Of a stretch of 64,000 nucleotides of DNA, positions 46,104-55,006 are shown one piece after another. The notes beneath the pieces are model-generated. The model was not told where the DNA came from. It saw nothing but the letters and a program-made list of their open reading frames with translations, and ran no database searches. A program made the translations under genes and the position numbers. Where the stretch lies: assembly GCA_026192395.1 (NCBI GenBank), contig WACF01000001.1, positions 2,416,309 to 2,480,308 of the forward strand, written 5' to 3'. Numbering within the stretch: the first letter of the stretch is position 1; each line of letters starts with the position of its first letter. Origin of the DNA: Proteobacteria bacterium 005FR1 (GTDB lineage: Bacteria; Pseudomonadota; Gammaproteobacteria; Pseudomonadales; Cellvibrionaceae).

Positions 46104-48659
46104 TCAAGCCTGACTTCTTTCGACCGTTCCTTGTTGATAAAAGCCCTGTTGGAGAAAGCCCTCTTGTACAAAGCCGGGGGCCAGAATCCAGACACCTACG
46201 ATACCGAACAACACCGTGAGGCCGAATTGATTCAGGACAGGAGTTTCGCTCAAAGCGAGAAGGCCGAAGGCCAACAAGGTTGTACAGGCGGCCAGTGTCA
46301 CTGCGGCCCAGGTGTATGCACTTGCCGCTGAGGAACCGCGGCCACTCTCCTGCAGAAAGATCCCCGCATCCAGGCCTATCCCAAGTACCAGCAGGAGCGC
46401 GAGCAAGTTGAAGATGGTGATCGTGAATCCGCCGGCACTCAGTATAGCCAAGCAGATCAAACTGGCGATAGCCGGCGCTGCCAAAATCCGCCAGGCCGCC
46501 CATCGGTAACGCAGCGCGAGCACGACAAAGACCAGCAGATAGGCCGCGGCGATCCACATTACCAACTGCTCGCGATGGACGGTCAGAACCTCAGTGATTT
46601 CGCCCACCTTATCGACGAACTGGATGTTCGCGAACTGACTTCGCTGAGCTTCGGCAAGACCCGCCAGTTCCGACAAGACGGCGCGGTCGCGAATGCCCGA
46701 CAGCAGCACCAGACTGTGCACCGAGCCATCGGCCTCGCCCAGCCAGAGAAAACTCTGCTGACGACCGACCGCAGTGGCGAGCCAATCCTGCACGCCGAAG
46801 GGTAGGAAAGGCTGCGCTGCGAATCGCTCCCGCATTTGCACCGACAACTGCGGGGAGCCAAGTGCCTTGGCGAGTTCACTCGCGAGCCCATCGCCGGCAT
46901 ACACAAATTCCGCGTTGAGCTCATGATCGGCGCGCTGCCGGGAGAGCGATGGTACCCAGCGGGAAACTGCCTGAAAATCTGCCAGCGCTCCTTTCGCTAC
47001 CAACTCCTTCAGGGCCGAGCCCAGCTTCGCCTCCGTCTGCAGCAGAGCCTCTTCGTCGTGACCTGAAACGAGAAAGTACTGCCCGGGACTCACCGCCGTC
47101 GTGAGTCGCTGCACGGCCGCATCCTCCGCCAGCAAGGCAGCCGGCGAAGTTTGCAGGCGACGGATGTCGTCGTCGAATTGCAGTGTCGACACCTGCCAGA
47201 GCGCGGCGACGACAAGCAGCGCAACGGTGATTGCGACCGGAGGTCTGGCGACGTTTGGCCAGGTTTTCAAGCACTTGAGCAGCGTGGAAGCGAGATGTTG
47301 CAATGGCGTTGTTGCAGATGCCTGCTGACCGGGGCGATGCAGATGGGGGAGCCAGAGGATCACCGTCAGCCAGGCTCCCGCCAAACCGGCCACCGAAAAG
47401 AGCGCCATCTGCCGCAGCCCCGGAAAGGGCGCCGCCCCTTGTGCCGCATAGGCCAAGGCACTGGAGAGCAAACCCAAGAGCATGCCCGGCATGAGGTGGA
47501 CCAGAGTGCTCCGGTTCTGTACGGATGTTGAGGCCGCAGAACCTACTCCGCCTTCGCTCCCCTCACTTGTATAAAGTTCTCTCGTGCGAAGCTCTCTTGT
47601 ACAAAGCTCTCTGGTGCATAGAAAGTGCAGCGAATAATCCACCGCCACGCCAATCAGGCTCGCCCCGAACGCCAGGGTAATCAAGTGCAGGCTGGGAAAG
47701 GCCAGCATGCAGATGGCCAAGGCAAACAGCCAGCCACAGGCAATGGGCAGAAAGGCCAGCAATAGAGAGCGCAGACGTCGGAAGCACCAGAGCAGCAACA
47801 GGCTGATGCCCAGCATCGATCCGAGACCAATCGTGGAGATTTCCGAACGCGCCTGTTCAGCGCCATAGGCAGCGTGCAGCAACAGCCCTGAACTGAGCAC
47901 TTCCACGTCCGGCGGCAATCCGGCTTTTGCCGCTGATAACAGACTGGTCACCTGTGCCTGATAGGAAAGCTCGTAGGGATTGCCTGAGAGCGTCACCGCA
48001 AGGAGGCGATAGGAGCGCCCCCCGTGCTCGCGGCTCAGCCAGCCGTTTTCGGGGGCGAAGGGAGTATTCGGAGCCGCCTGCAATTGCCATTCGAAAAAGA
48101 GCTGCAAGGGGTCTTCAAGCAGTGTCGCGCCCACCGCGCTCGCCATCGGGCTGTACAGTCGCGCCAGTGCCTGCTGCAGCAGCGGGTGACTGGCCTCGGG
48201 CGCATGATCCGTGAGACTCGCGCGGGCTTCATCGCCTAGCAGTTGATAGCGGTAGGGAAAAAACGCCTGCTGGAAACCCTCTACTTGAGAACGACCGAGC
48301 GCAGAGGTGACCTCCGCAAACAAGTCACTGTCCCGCAGAATCTGCGCGAAGGACTGGGCGGTAGCAAGACTTTGCTGCCGGTCCGGCGCGCTCACCAGAA
48401 AGATCATCCGCTGGCTGGCCAAAGCAGCTAATTGTTCGTCCGCACGGTGGCGCAACTTTTCGTCGATTGCATTCTCCCCGGCCTTTCCGCTAGCCGGCAG
48501 CAATGCGAGGACGCTGGTATCGAAGCTGTAGCCACGCAGCACCGAGGCACTCACCCCTGCCGCGCAAGCGAGAACCACGGCCAGCCATGCCCAGGCGAGC
48601 CACGGGCGCGACAACGCTTCAGCGAGGCGGGCAAAGAATGGCTTGGGAAATGGCTTCAT
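46104..48659 (-). CDS. apeM: MMPL/RND-family exporter (ApeM)
   Basis: The 851-residue membrane protein has two halves, each with a large periplasmic loop and about five to six spans, as in MMPL and HpnN-type lipid carriers. It begins MKPFPKPFFARLAEALSRPW. It should move the aryl-polyene lipid out of the inner membrane. Oddities: a 15-bp in-frame repeat encodes CTREL-CTREL-RTREL inside the loop between the halves, and another codes for the last residues. It lies 12 bp downstream of the LolA-like gene. Confidence 0.85.
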   Translation of the reverse strand: MKPFPKPFFARLAEALSRPWLAWAWLAVVLACAAGVSASVLRGYSFDTSVLALLPASGKAGENAIDEKLRHRADEQLAALASQRMIFLVSAPDRQQSLATAQSFAQILRDSDLFAEVTSALGRSQVEGFQQAFFPYRYQLLGDEARASLTDHAPEASHPLLQQALARLYSPMASAVGATLLEDPLQLFFEWQLQAAPNTPFAPENGWLSREHGGRSYRLLAVTLSGNPYELSYQAQVTSLLSAAKAGLPPDVEVLSSGLLLHAAYGAEQARSEISTIGLGSMLGISLLLLWCFRRLRSLLLAFLPIACGWLFALAICMLAFPSLHLITLAFGASLIGVAVDYSLHFLCTRELCTRELRTRELYTSEGSEGGVGSAASTSVQNRSTLVHLMPGMLLGLLSSALAYAAQGAAPFPGLRQMALFSVAGLAGAWLTVILWLPHLHRPGQQASATTPLQHLASTLLKCLKTWPNVARPPVAITVALLVVAALWQVSTLQFDDDIRRLQTSPAALLAEDAAVQRLTTAVSPGQYFLVSGHDEEALLQTEAKLGSALKELVAKGALADFQAVSRWVPSLSRQRADHELNAEFVYAGDGLASELAKALGSPQLSVQMRERFAAQPFLPFGVQDWLATAVGRQQSFLWLGEADGSVHSLVLLSGIRDRAVLSELAGLAEAQRSQFANIQFVDKVGEITEVLTVHREQLVMWIAAAYLLVFVVLALRYRWAAWRILAAPAIASLICLAILSAGGFTITIFNLLALLLVLGIGLDAGIFLQESGRGSSAASAYTWAAVTLAACTTLLAFGLLALSETPVLNQFGLTVLFGIVGVWILAPGFVQEGFLQQGFYQQGTVERSQA
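46131..46175. repeat. 15-bp minisatellite (3 copies) in the apeM 3' end
   Basis: Three units ending AAAGCC (46131-46145, 46146-46160, 46161-46175) encode QEGFL-QQGFY-type text at the C-terminus of ApeM. The third unit, CTCTTGTACAAAGCC, is nearly the same as one in the array at 47566-47625. Confidence 0.85.
47566..47625. repeat. 15-bp minisatellite (4 copies) inside apeM
   Basis: Four units (47566-47580, 47581-47595, 47596-47610, 47611-47625) keep the frame and encode the CTREL/RTREL pentapeptide series in a hydrophilic loop. Units two and three differ by three bases. Confidence 0.88.
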
Positions 48660-48671
48660 AGATGCAGCCCG

Positions 48672-49292
48672 TCAGGGTTGCGAGGCGTCGTGCATTTGAA
48701 AGTGGATTTCGGTTCGATCACCATTGGCTTCCATGAGCGTCATACGCGAAAGTTCGCGGTCGCCGCCCAGGACGATGGCGTCTACGATTTGCGCAAGCAC
48801 CTCGTCCCGGGGTTCAAGACGCAAGGTCCAACGTTCACCGTCTAGCTTGCCGTCGATCTCGAAATACCTTTGCAGTCCTTGCCAGTCCGCCGCCAGCACG
48901 CTGCTGATCACCTGAGTAATGGTGGTCACCGCCGGTTGTTTGGCATCGATTTCCCAGACGGTTTCGCCATCCATGCTTTGCCGAATGCCTTGCTCATCGA
49001 AAACCACTTTGTTGGGGATCGGCTTCAAAGTCTCCCAAACCAAACCGTCCTTTGGATCGTAGCTGAACTCACCGTGCGACTGCAGCGCCTGGGGAAGAAC
49101 GGAGATATATTTTTCCTGGGTGAACACGCCCGCCGTGCGCTGCCGCAGCCCGACTCTCTCTTCGATTGTGGTGATCAGTGCGGCGGACTCAGAAACCGGT
49201 TCCGCCATCGCGTGGGCCGGGACGGCGCTCGCGCACACCAAAAAAGCGCACACCAGCAAGTCAGTCTTGATTGATCGTCTCGTCTTATTCAT
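48672..49292 (-). CDS. apeL: LolA-like outer membrane lipoprotein carrier (ApeL)
   Basis: The 206-residue protein has a signal peptide ending PAHAMA and a LolA/LolB-like half-barrel, with AGVFTQEKYISVLPQALQS at the start of the fold and LSRMTLMEANGDRTEIHFQM near the end. It probably shuttles the pigment-lipid through the periplasm. The ATG at 49292 lies eight bases inside the thioesterase gene; the longer frame has no leader. Confidence 0.85.
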   Translation of the reverse strand: MNKTRRSIKTDLLVCAFLVCASAVPAHAMAEPVSESAALITTIEERVGLRQRTAGVFTQEKYISVLPQALQSHGEFSYDPKDGLVWETLKPIPNKVVFDEQGIRQSMDGETVWEIDAKQPAVTTITQVISSVLAADWQGLQRYFEIDGKLDGERWTLRLEPRDEVLAQIVDAIVLGGDRELSRMTLMEANGDRTEIHFQMHDASQP

Positions 49293-49743
49293 CTGTTTGC
49301 GATAAGCCGAGCTTTTCAAGAAGTACTGGCGGTGACTCGAAGCACATCTCGCCACTTTCCACATCCACCGCCACCTGCACCGTGTATCCGCGGGTGAGGC
49401 GCTGCCCTTGTCGGTTGCGGATCTCATAATCGATTTTCAGGCGGTGTTCCCACTCGCTGATGCTCGCCGTAACCACAATGGTTTCGCCAAACTTCGCTGA
49501 GGAGGGATAGCGGATGCGCATGTCGATGACCGGCCAGGCGTAGCCGGAATCCCGCATCTGCGGATAGTTGTAGCCGAATTTGTCCAGCAGAGCGCAGCGG
49601 GCGATTTCCAGGTACTTCACGTAGTGGCCATGCCAGACAATGCCCATCACATCCACATCATGGAAGGGCACCTCGATTTCCACCTGCGCCTGCAACTCAG
49701 CCTGTTTGCTGCGGACCTTCGATCTTTCACTCGTCTCGGTCAT
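49285..49743 (-). CDS. apeK: acyl thioesterase, 4HBT hotdog type (ApeK)
   Basis: The 152-residue thioesterase has the 4-hydroxybenzoyl-CoA-thioesterase entry PFHDVDVMGIVWHGHYVKYLE, with the catalytic Asp in HDVDVMG. It could release wrongly primed chains or the finished acyl group from the carrier. It overlaps apeL by eight bases and follows the ammonia-lyase gene by 24. Confidence 0.88.
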   Translation of the reverse strand: MTETSERSKVRSKQAELQAQVEIEVPFHDVDVMGIVWHGHYVKYLEIARCALLDKFGYNYPQMRDSGYAWPVIDMRIRYPSSAKFGETIVVTASISEWEHRLKIDYEIRNRQGQRLTRGYTVQVAVDVESGEMCFESPPVLLEKLGLSQTDE

Positions 49744-49767
49744 GCTTCCGACGACCCGATCGTAAGA

Positions 49768-51336
49768 TTAATCATAAAGAGACCACTGCCGGTTCTGGAT
49801 GGCAGCCACCATCGCTCTCAGCTCGCCTTCCAGCGCCCGGTCTTCTTCCAGGAAGTCGCTGGTTTCCCGAACCTGTGCCAGTGTCGCCAGGACTGCTTCG
49901 CTCAGCTCGCCTCGCTTTTGTTCGCCACTTTGCAGTCGCAGCTCCACGCCCTGACAGGCGGCGAGCAGTACCGCCGCGGCCACTTGCTCGGTGAGTTGCA
50001 GCACCCGCAGGCAATCGCGCGCGGCGATGGTGCCCATGCTCACCTTGTCCTGGTTGTGGCATTCGGTGGAGCGGGAGAAAACGCTGGCGGGCATGGTCAG
50101 TTTGAGCGCTTCGGCCGTCCATGCGGATACGCCGATTTGCACCGCTTTGAAACCGTGATTGATGGCCGCGCGCTGGCCTTTTGCGCCGGACAGGTTGGCC
50201 GGCAACCCGTTGTTGAATTTCGGATCGCTGATCAGAGCCATTTGCCGGTCCATGAGATCGGCGAGGTTGGCTACGGCGTTCTTCAAAGTATCCATGGCCA
50301 TGGCGATGTGACCGCCGTAAAAGTGCCCGCCGTGCAGAACGTGCTCGCCTTCTCCATCGATGATGGGATTGTCGTTGGCACTGTTCAGTTCGTTCTCGAT
50401 CAACTGCCGCAGCCAGGGCAGCGCGTCGGCCAGCACGCCGATGACATGCGGCGCACAACGCAGAGAATAGCGATCCTGCAGCCGCTGTGGATTGCGCGGT
50501 GCTTCACCACTGTGAAGATCCGCCCGCAGCCAGGCGGCGATCTGCTGCTGACCAGGATGGGGCTTGGCCGAAAAAAGAATTTCGTCGAAGTGGCAGGCAT
50601 TGCCCTTTACCGTCAGCGAGGCAAGCGCGGTAATGCGAGTCGCCACCTGTTGAAGATAGGCGGAGCGGTGAAAGGCCATGCAGGCGATACCGGTCATCAC
50701 CGCGGTGCCATTCATGATAGCCAGGCCTTCCTTTGGGCGCAGGGTGAGTGCCGTGATGCCGAGCTCTTCGAAGACCTCGGCCGTCGCGCGGACCTGATCC
50801 CGATAGTACACCTGACGCTCGCCACAGAGCACCGCCGCCACATAGGACAGGGGCGTCAGATCGCCGCTCGCGCCGACAGAACCTTCCGCCGGAATCAGCG
50901 GCACGATGTCGTGGCGCAATAGCGTGGTGAGTTGCTCAAGCAAGGCCAGGCTCACGCCCGAGTAGCCCTGGCAAAGCGATGCGAGCCGCGCCGCCAAGAC
51001 GGCACGCCCGAGCTCCGGTGAGAGGTATTCCCCCAGTCCGCAGCCGTGAAAGGTGTAGAGATGCCGCGGCAGCTCGCGCACCAACTCAGCGGGGATGGAG
51101 ACCGTGCAGGAGTCTCCATAGCCAGTGGTCACGCCGTAGATGGCCCCGTCTTCGGCGAGCAGACGGTCGAGAAATTCGGAACCGCGGGCGATGCGCGCCC
51201 GGAAGGATTCGTCCTGGCTCAGTTCCACTTCACATTCTCGCGTTGCGATCGCAACAACATCTTCGATGGACAGAGGTCGCTGATCGAATGTAATGCGTTT
51301 AGCTTTGTGTTTCGATGTGCGGCTTTCGGGTCTCAC
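49768..51336 (-). CDS. aromatic amino acid ammonia-lyase (HAL/PAL/TAL family)
   Basis: The 522-residue enzyme has the MIO-forming triad ASG at 156-158 (EGSVGASGDLTPLSY) and YGVTTGYGDS with the catalytic Tyr. The pair that sets the substrate reads Phe96-His97 in YTFHGCGLG; histidine lyases usually have Ser-His, the Rhodobacter tyrosine enzyme His-Leu. It therefore probably uses an aromatic amino acid, making coumarate or cinnamate as starter, but this is not certain. The start is GTG at 51336. The gene interrupts the usual ape order between J and K. Confidence 0.82.
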   Translation of the reverse strand: MRPESRTSKHKAKRITFDQRPLSIEDVVAIATRECEVELSQDESFRARIARGSEFLDRLLAEDGAIYGVTTGYGDSCTVSIPAELVRELPRHLYTFHGCGLGEYLSPELGRAVLAARLASLCQGYSGVSLALLEQLTTLLRHDIVPLIPAEGSVGASGDLTPLSYVAAVLCGERQVYYRDQVRATAEVFEELGITALTLRPKEGLAIMNGTAVMTGIACMAFHRSAYLQQVATRITALASLTVKGNACHFDEILFSAKPHPGQQQIAAWLRADLHSGEAPRNPQRLQDRYSLRCAPHVIGVLADALPWLRQLIENELNSANDNPIIDGEGEHVLHGGHFYGGHIAMAMDTLKNAVANLADLMDRQMALISDPKFNNGLPANLSGAKGQRAAINHGFKAVQIGVSAWTAEALKLTMPASVFSRSTECHNQDKVSMGTIAARDCLRVLQLTEQVAAAVLLAACQGVELRLQSGEQKRGELSEAVLATLAQVRETSDFLEEDRALEGELRAMVAAIQNRQWSLYD

Positions 51337-51358
51337 TGCTCGGCTCTCGGGTCGGACT

Positions 51359-52450
51359 TCATTTGGCGCTCGGCTCTGCGGTCAAGCTACCGTTGTTTGC
51401 ATAATGGCTATCGGTGGAATCGTAACTTTGATCGCAACTATGGCTTGAATTGTAACTGTGGCTTGCATCGTAACTATCGTTTGAATCGCCGCTGTGGTTT
51501 GGCTCGTCGACAGCATTCGCTTTCGCGGGTCGCCACCAGAAATCGTAGAAATTGAACCACTGCAGCGGATACCTCAGGGTGTACTCGGCGAGGCGATCGG
51601 CGAAGCGCTGTGCCCATTCACTCAGCTCCTGTTCGCGCTCGCGGCGCGACAACCTGATCCGCTCCGCGAAGAGCTCAATGAATATCCGGTAGTTCTTGCC
51701 TTCCCGGACCGAGAAGATCAGATAGACCGGGCAACGCAGGATCGAGGCGAGAATGTAAGGTCCCTGCGGCAGGGCGGCCGGGGCGCCGAGAAAATTCGCT
51801 TCGCTTTCGCGACCGCTGCCGGTGACGGCGGTACGATCACCGGCGATGACGACCACTTCCCCAGCCTGAATCTTTTCATTGAGCATTACCGCCGTGGCCG
51901 GCGTTACCTCAGTCACCTGGATCAGATTAAGGCAGCTGGCTTCGTCCAGCTCCTTTAACAGCTTATTGAAGCTTTCGGCGTGTTTGGTATGCACAAGAAT
52001 ATTGAGCTTCACCCGTTTGTGGGTGTCGGCCATCATCCGCGACACTTCCATGTTGCCCAGATGCGAAGCGATCAGCAGGCAACCACGGCCACTTCGGACC
52101 ACCTTCAGGAACTCTTCCCGACGCTCGCAATAGCGAACCTCACCTGGCGTCAGCCCGCCGGACCACGCCGCCAGCTTGTCGAGCAAGCCGATACCGAAGG
52201 AGTAGAAGTGCTTGATGTTGGCGAGCCACAAAGGTCCGCCCTCAGGAAGTCCGCCCTGGGCGCGCACCCGACGAAGATAGCTCAGCGACGCCCGTCTTGC
52301 CCTGCCCTGGAAGCAGAAGTACCAGGCGATCACCGGCATCAGAAACAAATTGAAGACGCCGCGTCCCAGCACACGATAGACGAAAAACAGGATGCGAATG
52401 CCGAGCACGCTGGTAGCTTCGTTGATTTCCGACCAATGCTGGTTTTTCAT
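51359..52450 (-). CDS. LpxL/HtrB-type acyltransferase (acyltransferase half of ApeJ)
   Basis: The 363-residue protein has an N-terminal membrane region and the HxxxxE active site HLGNME (lipid A acyltransferase family). FWWRP lies near residue 310. In E. coli ApeJ joins this part to a glycosyltransferase; here it is a separate gene whose ATG overlaps the glycosyltransferase stop as ATGA. The last about 50 residues are a low-complexity Ser/His/Asp/Tyr tail coded by an 18-bp repeat. It would attach the polyene acyl chain to a lipid. Confidence 0.8.
   Translation of the reverse strand: MKNQHWSEINEATSVLGIRILFFVYRVLGRGVFNLFLMPVIAWYFCFQGRARRASLSYLRRVRAQGGLPEGGPLWLANIKHFYSFGIGLLDKLAAWSGGLTPGEVRYCERREEFLKVVRSGRGCLLIASHLGNMEVSRMMADTHKRVKLNILVHTKHAESFNKLLKELDEASCLNLIQVTEVTPATAVMLNEKIQAGEVVVIAGDRTAVTGSGRESEANFLGAPAALPQGPYILASILRCPVYLIFSVREGKNYRIFIELFAERIRLSRREREQELSEWAQRFADRLAEYTLRYPLQWFNFYDFWWRPAKANAVDEPNHSGDSNDSYDASHSYNSSHSCDQSYDSTDSHYANNGSLTAEPSAK
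51401..51502. repeat. degenerate 18-bp minisatellite in the acyltransferase tail
   Basis: Units at 51431-51448, 51449-51466, 51467-51484 and 51485-51502, plus weaker copies at 51401-51430, share ATCGTAACTRTGGCTTGA-like text. They code for (S/D)-H-S-(Y/C)-(N/D)-(S/Q)-like hexapeptides at the protein's C-terminus. Confidence 0.85.
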
Positions 52451-53199
52451 GAGGCTCGGACAAACGGTCGCAGTAGCAGGCGCGGAAAGCGCCACAACAT
52501 ACCAAAAAAGAGGCGGCTATGCATTTTGGAGATGAGCAGGTTGTCCCGCCACATCTGAAAATGGGAAACCCCGTCCATCGGGTAGCTCACTCGGGTGGGG
52601 ATATGCAGCACTTTGCCGCCCCGCCAGGCCCAGCGGACCAGTATTTCCGTATCGAAGTCCATACGGTCGCCGGTGTTCTCAGTATCGATCAGATTGACGG
52701 TCGCCGCGAGCGGATAAAGGCGAAAGCCGCACATGGAGTCCCTGATCTCCCGGGAAAGAGTATTCACCATGACCCAGAAATGAGTGATGTAACGGCCGTA
52801 ATAACGCGATTTTGGAATGGCTTCGTCGTATATCGGCAGGCCTGAAATCAACGCAGCGCTCTGCTCCCGCCCCAGCGACAGAAAGCGGTCGATGTCCGTC
52901 AGGCTATGCTGACCATCGGCGTCCACCTGCAGCGCGTGAGAGAATCCCTGGTCCAAGGCGAAGCGCAAGCCGGCTTTGACGGCGCCGCCCTTGCCGCGGT
53001 TTTGCGGCAATGTGACCAGCTGGACCTGCTCATCGTCTTGCTCCAGCGCGGACAACACCGCCGCACATTCCGGTTCGCTGCCGTCGTCCACCAGGATGAC
53101 CGGCAGACCCGCTTTTCGCAGGCCGGCCATTACCGCGGCCACTGCAAGTTGATGATTGTAGACCGGCACTATCGCGCACGGCCGCCACTGATCCGCCAT
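52447..53199 (-). CDS. family 2 glycosyltransferase (glycosyltransferase half of ApeJ)
   Basis: The 250-residue GT2 enzyme has IVPVYNHQLAVAAVM, VDDGS at about 37-41, QVDADGQH (the DxD metal site) and a downstream SMCGFRLYP. It uses a nucleotide sugar. In E. coli ApeJ the same domain is joined to the acyltransferase. It is encoded four bases after the ligase stop and overlaps the acyltransferase start. Confidence 0.85.
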   Translation of the reverse strand: MADQWRPCAIVPVYNHQLAVAAVMAGLRKAGLPVILVDDGSEPECAAVLSALEQDDEQVQLVTLPQNRGKGGAVKAGLRFALDQGFSHALQVDADGQHSLTDIDRFLSLGREQSAALISGLPIYDEAIPKSRYYGRYITHFWVMVNTLSREIRDSMCGFRLYPLAATVNLIDTENTGDRMDFDTEILVRWAWRGGKVLHIPTRVSYPMDGVSHFQMWRDNLLISKMHSRLFFGMLWRFPRLLLRPFVRAS

Positions 53200-53203
53200 G
53201 CTT

Positions 53204-55006
53204 TCAACCTGTTGACTTGCTAGCCGTCGTTCGGGTGTGTTTCGTTCTGGAGTCTTTCGTTCTGGTGTCTTCCGTTGCGATGTAAATGATTCGCCCGCTG
53301 GCGTGCTGACCGGTCGCGGATTTGTAACGGAAGGCGAGCTTGCCGCCTGCGTTGTCGCTTCGATACTCGAGTTTGAGCTCCACCTCCTGCTGCGGCTTGA
53401 TCACGTGCTGGAATTTCACCGCTTCCATATGGGAGAAGTCGCCCTCTAGGCCGAGCAGCTCGCGGCCGAAATACTCGGCCCACCGGATTTGCACAACGCC
53501 GGGAAGGATGGGCGCCACTGGAAAGTGCCCCTGAAAATAGAACAGATCGGCGGGGATGCGAAGGAGCAGCCTGAGCACGTTGTCGTCGCGTGCGGTGCTG
53601 AGCACCTCCGGGAACAATGGCCTACCCTGTTTGCTGTCGGCAAAAAGTGCAGCCAGATCGTGTTGAGTCACCTTGCCCTGATTGTCCACCGGCAGTTCTG
53701 ACGGATAGCGCCAGCGGCGCGGCAACACCGGCCGCTCGAACTGCCGCAAAAGATGCGATTGCAGCTGCGCGTTCACTCGGCGGCGACCTTCGTTGGCGAG
53801 ATGGGCGAGACCCTCCTCTTCGAGCACCACCACGGCGGCCATTTCCGTGCGCTTACCCTCGAGCACCAGAACGCGGGCAAGCTTGACCCAGGGGTGGGCG
53901 AGAAGGCGCTGCTCCATTTCGCTCAGCGAAACCCGCTTCCCTTCCACTTTGGCGATGCGGTCTGCGCGCCCGTGCAGGGAAAAGGTTCCCGCGCCGAGCA
54001 GTTCGACCCGGTCGCTGGTGAGATACCAGTCCTGGGTATTGGGCAAATAGGGAGAGCGGATTTTGAGACAGCCGCTGTGTTTATCTCGATCCACCGCGAT
54101 GCCGTCGATCGCCTGCCAGGCGACATCCCGGTCCGCTGCTTGCTGCCGCCAGGCGATGCCGCCGGTTTCGGAGCTGCCAAGGACCTCGATCGGTGCGCTG
54201 CCCAGCAGCTTGCGGGCATTGACGCTGGCTTCCCGCGGCAACGGCGCGCCGGAACTGAAAATCGCGGCACAATGCTGACGGAAGCCGTCCCAGTCGGTCC
54301 GCTCCGGGATTCGCGACAGGTGACTGGGGCTGGAGATCAACAGAAACTTGCCAAGAATGGCTGGCGGCTTGTTGAGTGATTCCAGGTAGTCGGTCATCTC
54401 CGCGGCGAAGCAACGTGCCCCGGCCAGAGGCCATAAGACCCGGAACAGCAAGCCGTAAATGTGATGATGACTAACCGTTCCCACAACTGCGGCATCGGCG
54501 GCCAAGCCGCCCCACAGGTTTTCGAGTGTGGCGACCTCTTCCGCCAGTTGGTATAGCTTCTTTTCGATAGCTTGCGGGTGACCGGACGATCCCGAAGTGA
54601 AAATTTCCACCGCAGCCTGCTGGCGGTCCAGCTCAACCGCGCTTTCCAGCGCCGGAGCCTGGGCGGAAGGTGCCGCCAGCGGGGTGGTCGCCGGCGCTTC
54701 GAAATCGCCGATAAAGCCCTGAACGCGCGAGCGCAGTTGTTCGACGATCAAAGGCTGATTCGACCCTGGAATACAGGCCACTTTGCCGCTGGCCCACAAG
54801 GCGAAGAGTATTGCGGAGAATTCAAAGGCGCTCGGATGGTAGAGCGCCCAGGTTCCCGCCGGCTGTGCATCAAGGGTGGCTCGCCACTGACCTACCCGCC
54901 GGCGCCACTGCGCCCAATTCAGAATTTTTCCTTCGCTCAGGACCTGTCCTGCATCATCGCGACGCTCACAGCAAAGGAGATGTTCCAGGCTGACGAACTC
55001 ACTCAT
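53204..55006 (-). CDS. acyl-ACP ligase fused to hotdog dehydratase (ApeH-ApeI)
   Basis: The 600-residue protein has an adenylate-forming domain (residues about 1-470), with the P-loop FTSGSSGHPQ at 137-146, SSETGG and LTSDRVELLG. A C-terminal hotdog domain follows (about 480-575), with FYFQGHFPVAPILPGVVQI, the dehydratase hallmark. In E. coli ApeH and ApeI are separate genes. The ligase would load the aryl starter onto a carrier and the hotdog part dehydrates. The ATG at 55006 has GAGG upstream. The last about 20 residues are a Thr/Arg/Lys repeat tail. Confidence 0.85.
   Translation of the reverse strand: MSEFVSLEHLLCCERRDDAGQVLSEGKILNWAQWRRRVGQWRATLDAQPAGTWALYHPSAFEFSAILFALWASGKVACIPGSNQPLIVEQLRSRVQGFIGDFEAPATTPLAAPSAQAPALESAVELDRQQAAVEIFTSGSSGHPQAIEKKLYQLAEEVATLENLWGGLAADAAVVGTVSHHHIYGLLFRVLWPLAGARCFAAEMTDYLESLNKPPAILGKFLLISSPSHLSRIPERTDWDGFRQHCAAIFSSGAPLPREASVNARKLLGSAPIEVLGSSETGGIAWRQQAADRDVAWQAIDGIAVDRDKHSGCLKIRSPYLPNTQDWYLTSDRVELLGAGTFSLHGRADRIAKVEGKRVSLSEMEQRLLAHPWVKLARVLVLEGKRTEMAAVVVLEEEGLAHLANEGRRRVNAQLQSHLLRQFERPVLPRRWRYPSELPVDNQGKVTQHDLAALFADSKQGRPLFPEVLSTARDDNVLRLLLRIPADLFYFQGHFPVAPILPGVVQIRWAEYFGRELLGLEGDFSHMEAVKFQHVIKPQQEVELKLEYRSDNAGGKLAFRYKSATGQHASGRIIYIATEDTRTKDSRTKHTRTTASKSTG
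53227..53271. repeat. 15-bp minisatellite (3 copies) in the ligase tail
   Basis: TCGTTC(G/T)GG(A/T)GT(G/C)TT is repeated at 53227-53241, 53242-53256 and 53257-53271 and encodes a DTRTK-DSRTK-HTRTT tail. A further, worn unit follows. Confidence 0.85.

Noticed and set aside
49624-50922. 432-codon plus-strand ORF opposite the ammonia-lyase
   Set aside because: It is the antisense of a conserved enzyme; high GC makes such open frames common and no motif is present.
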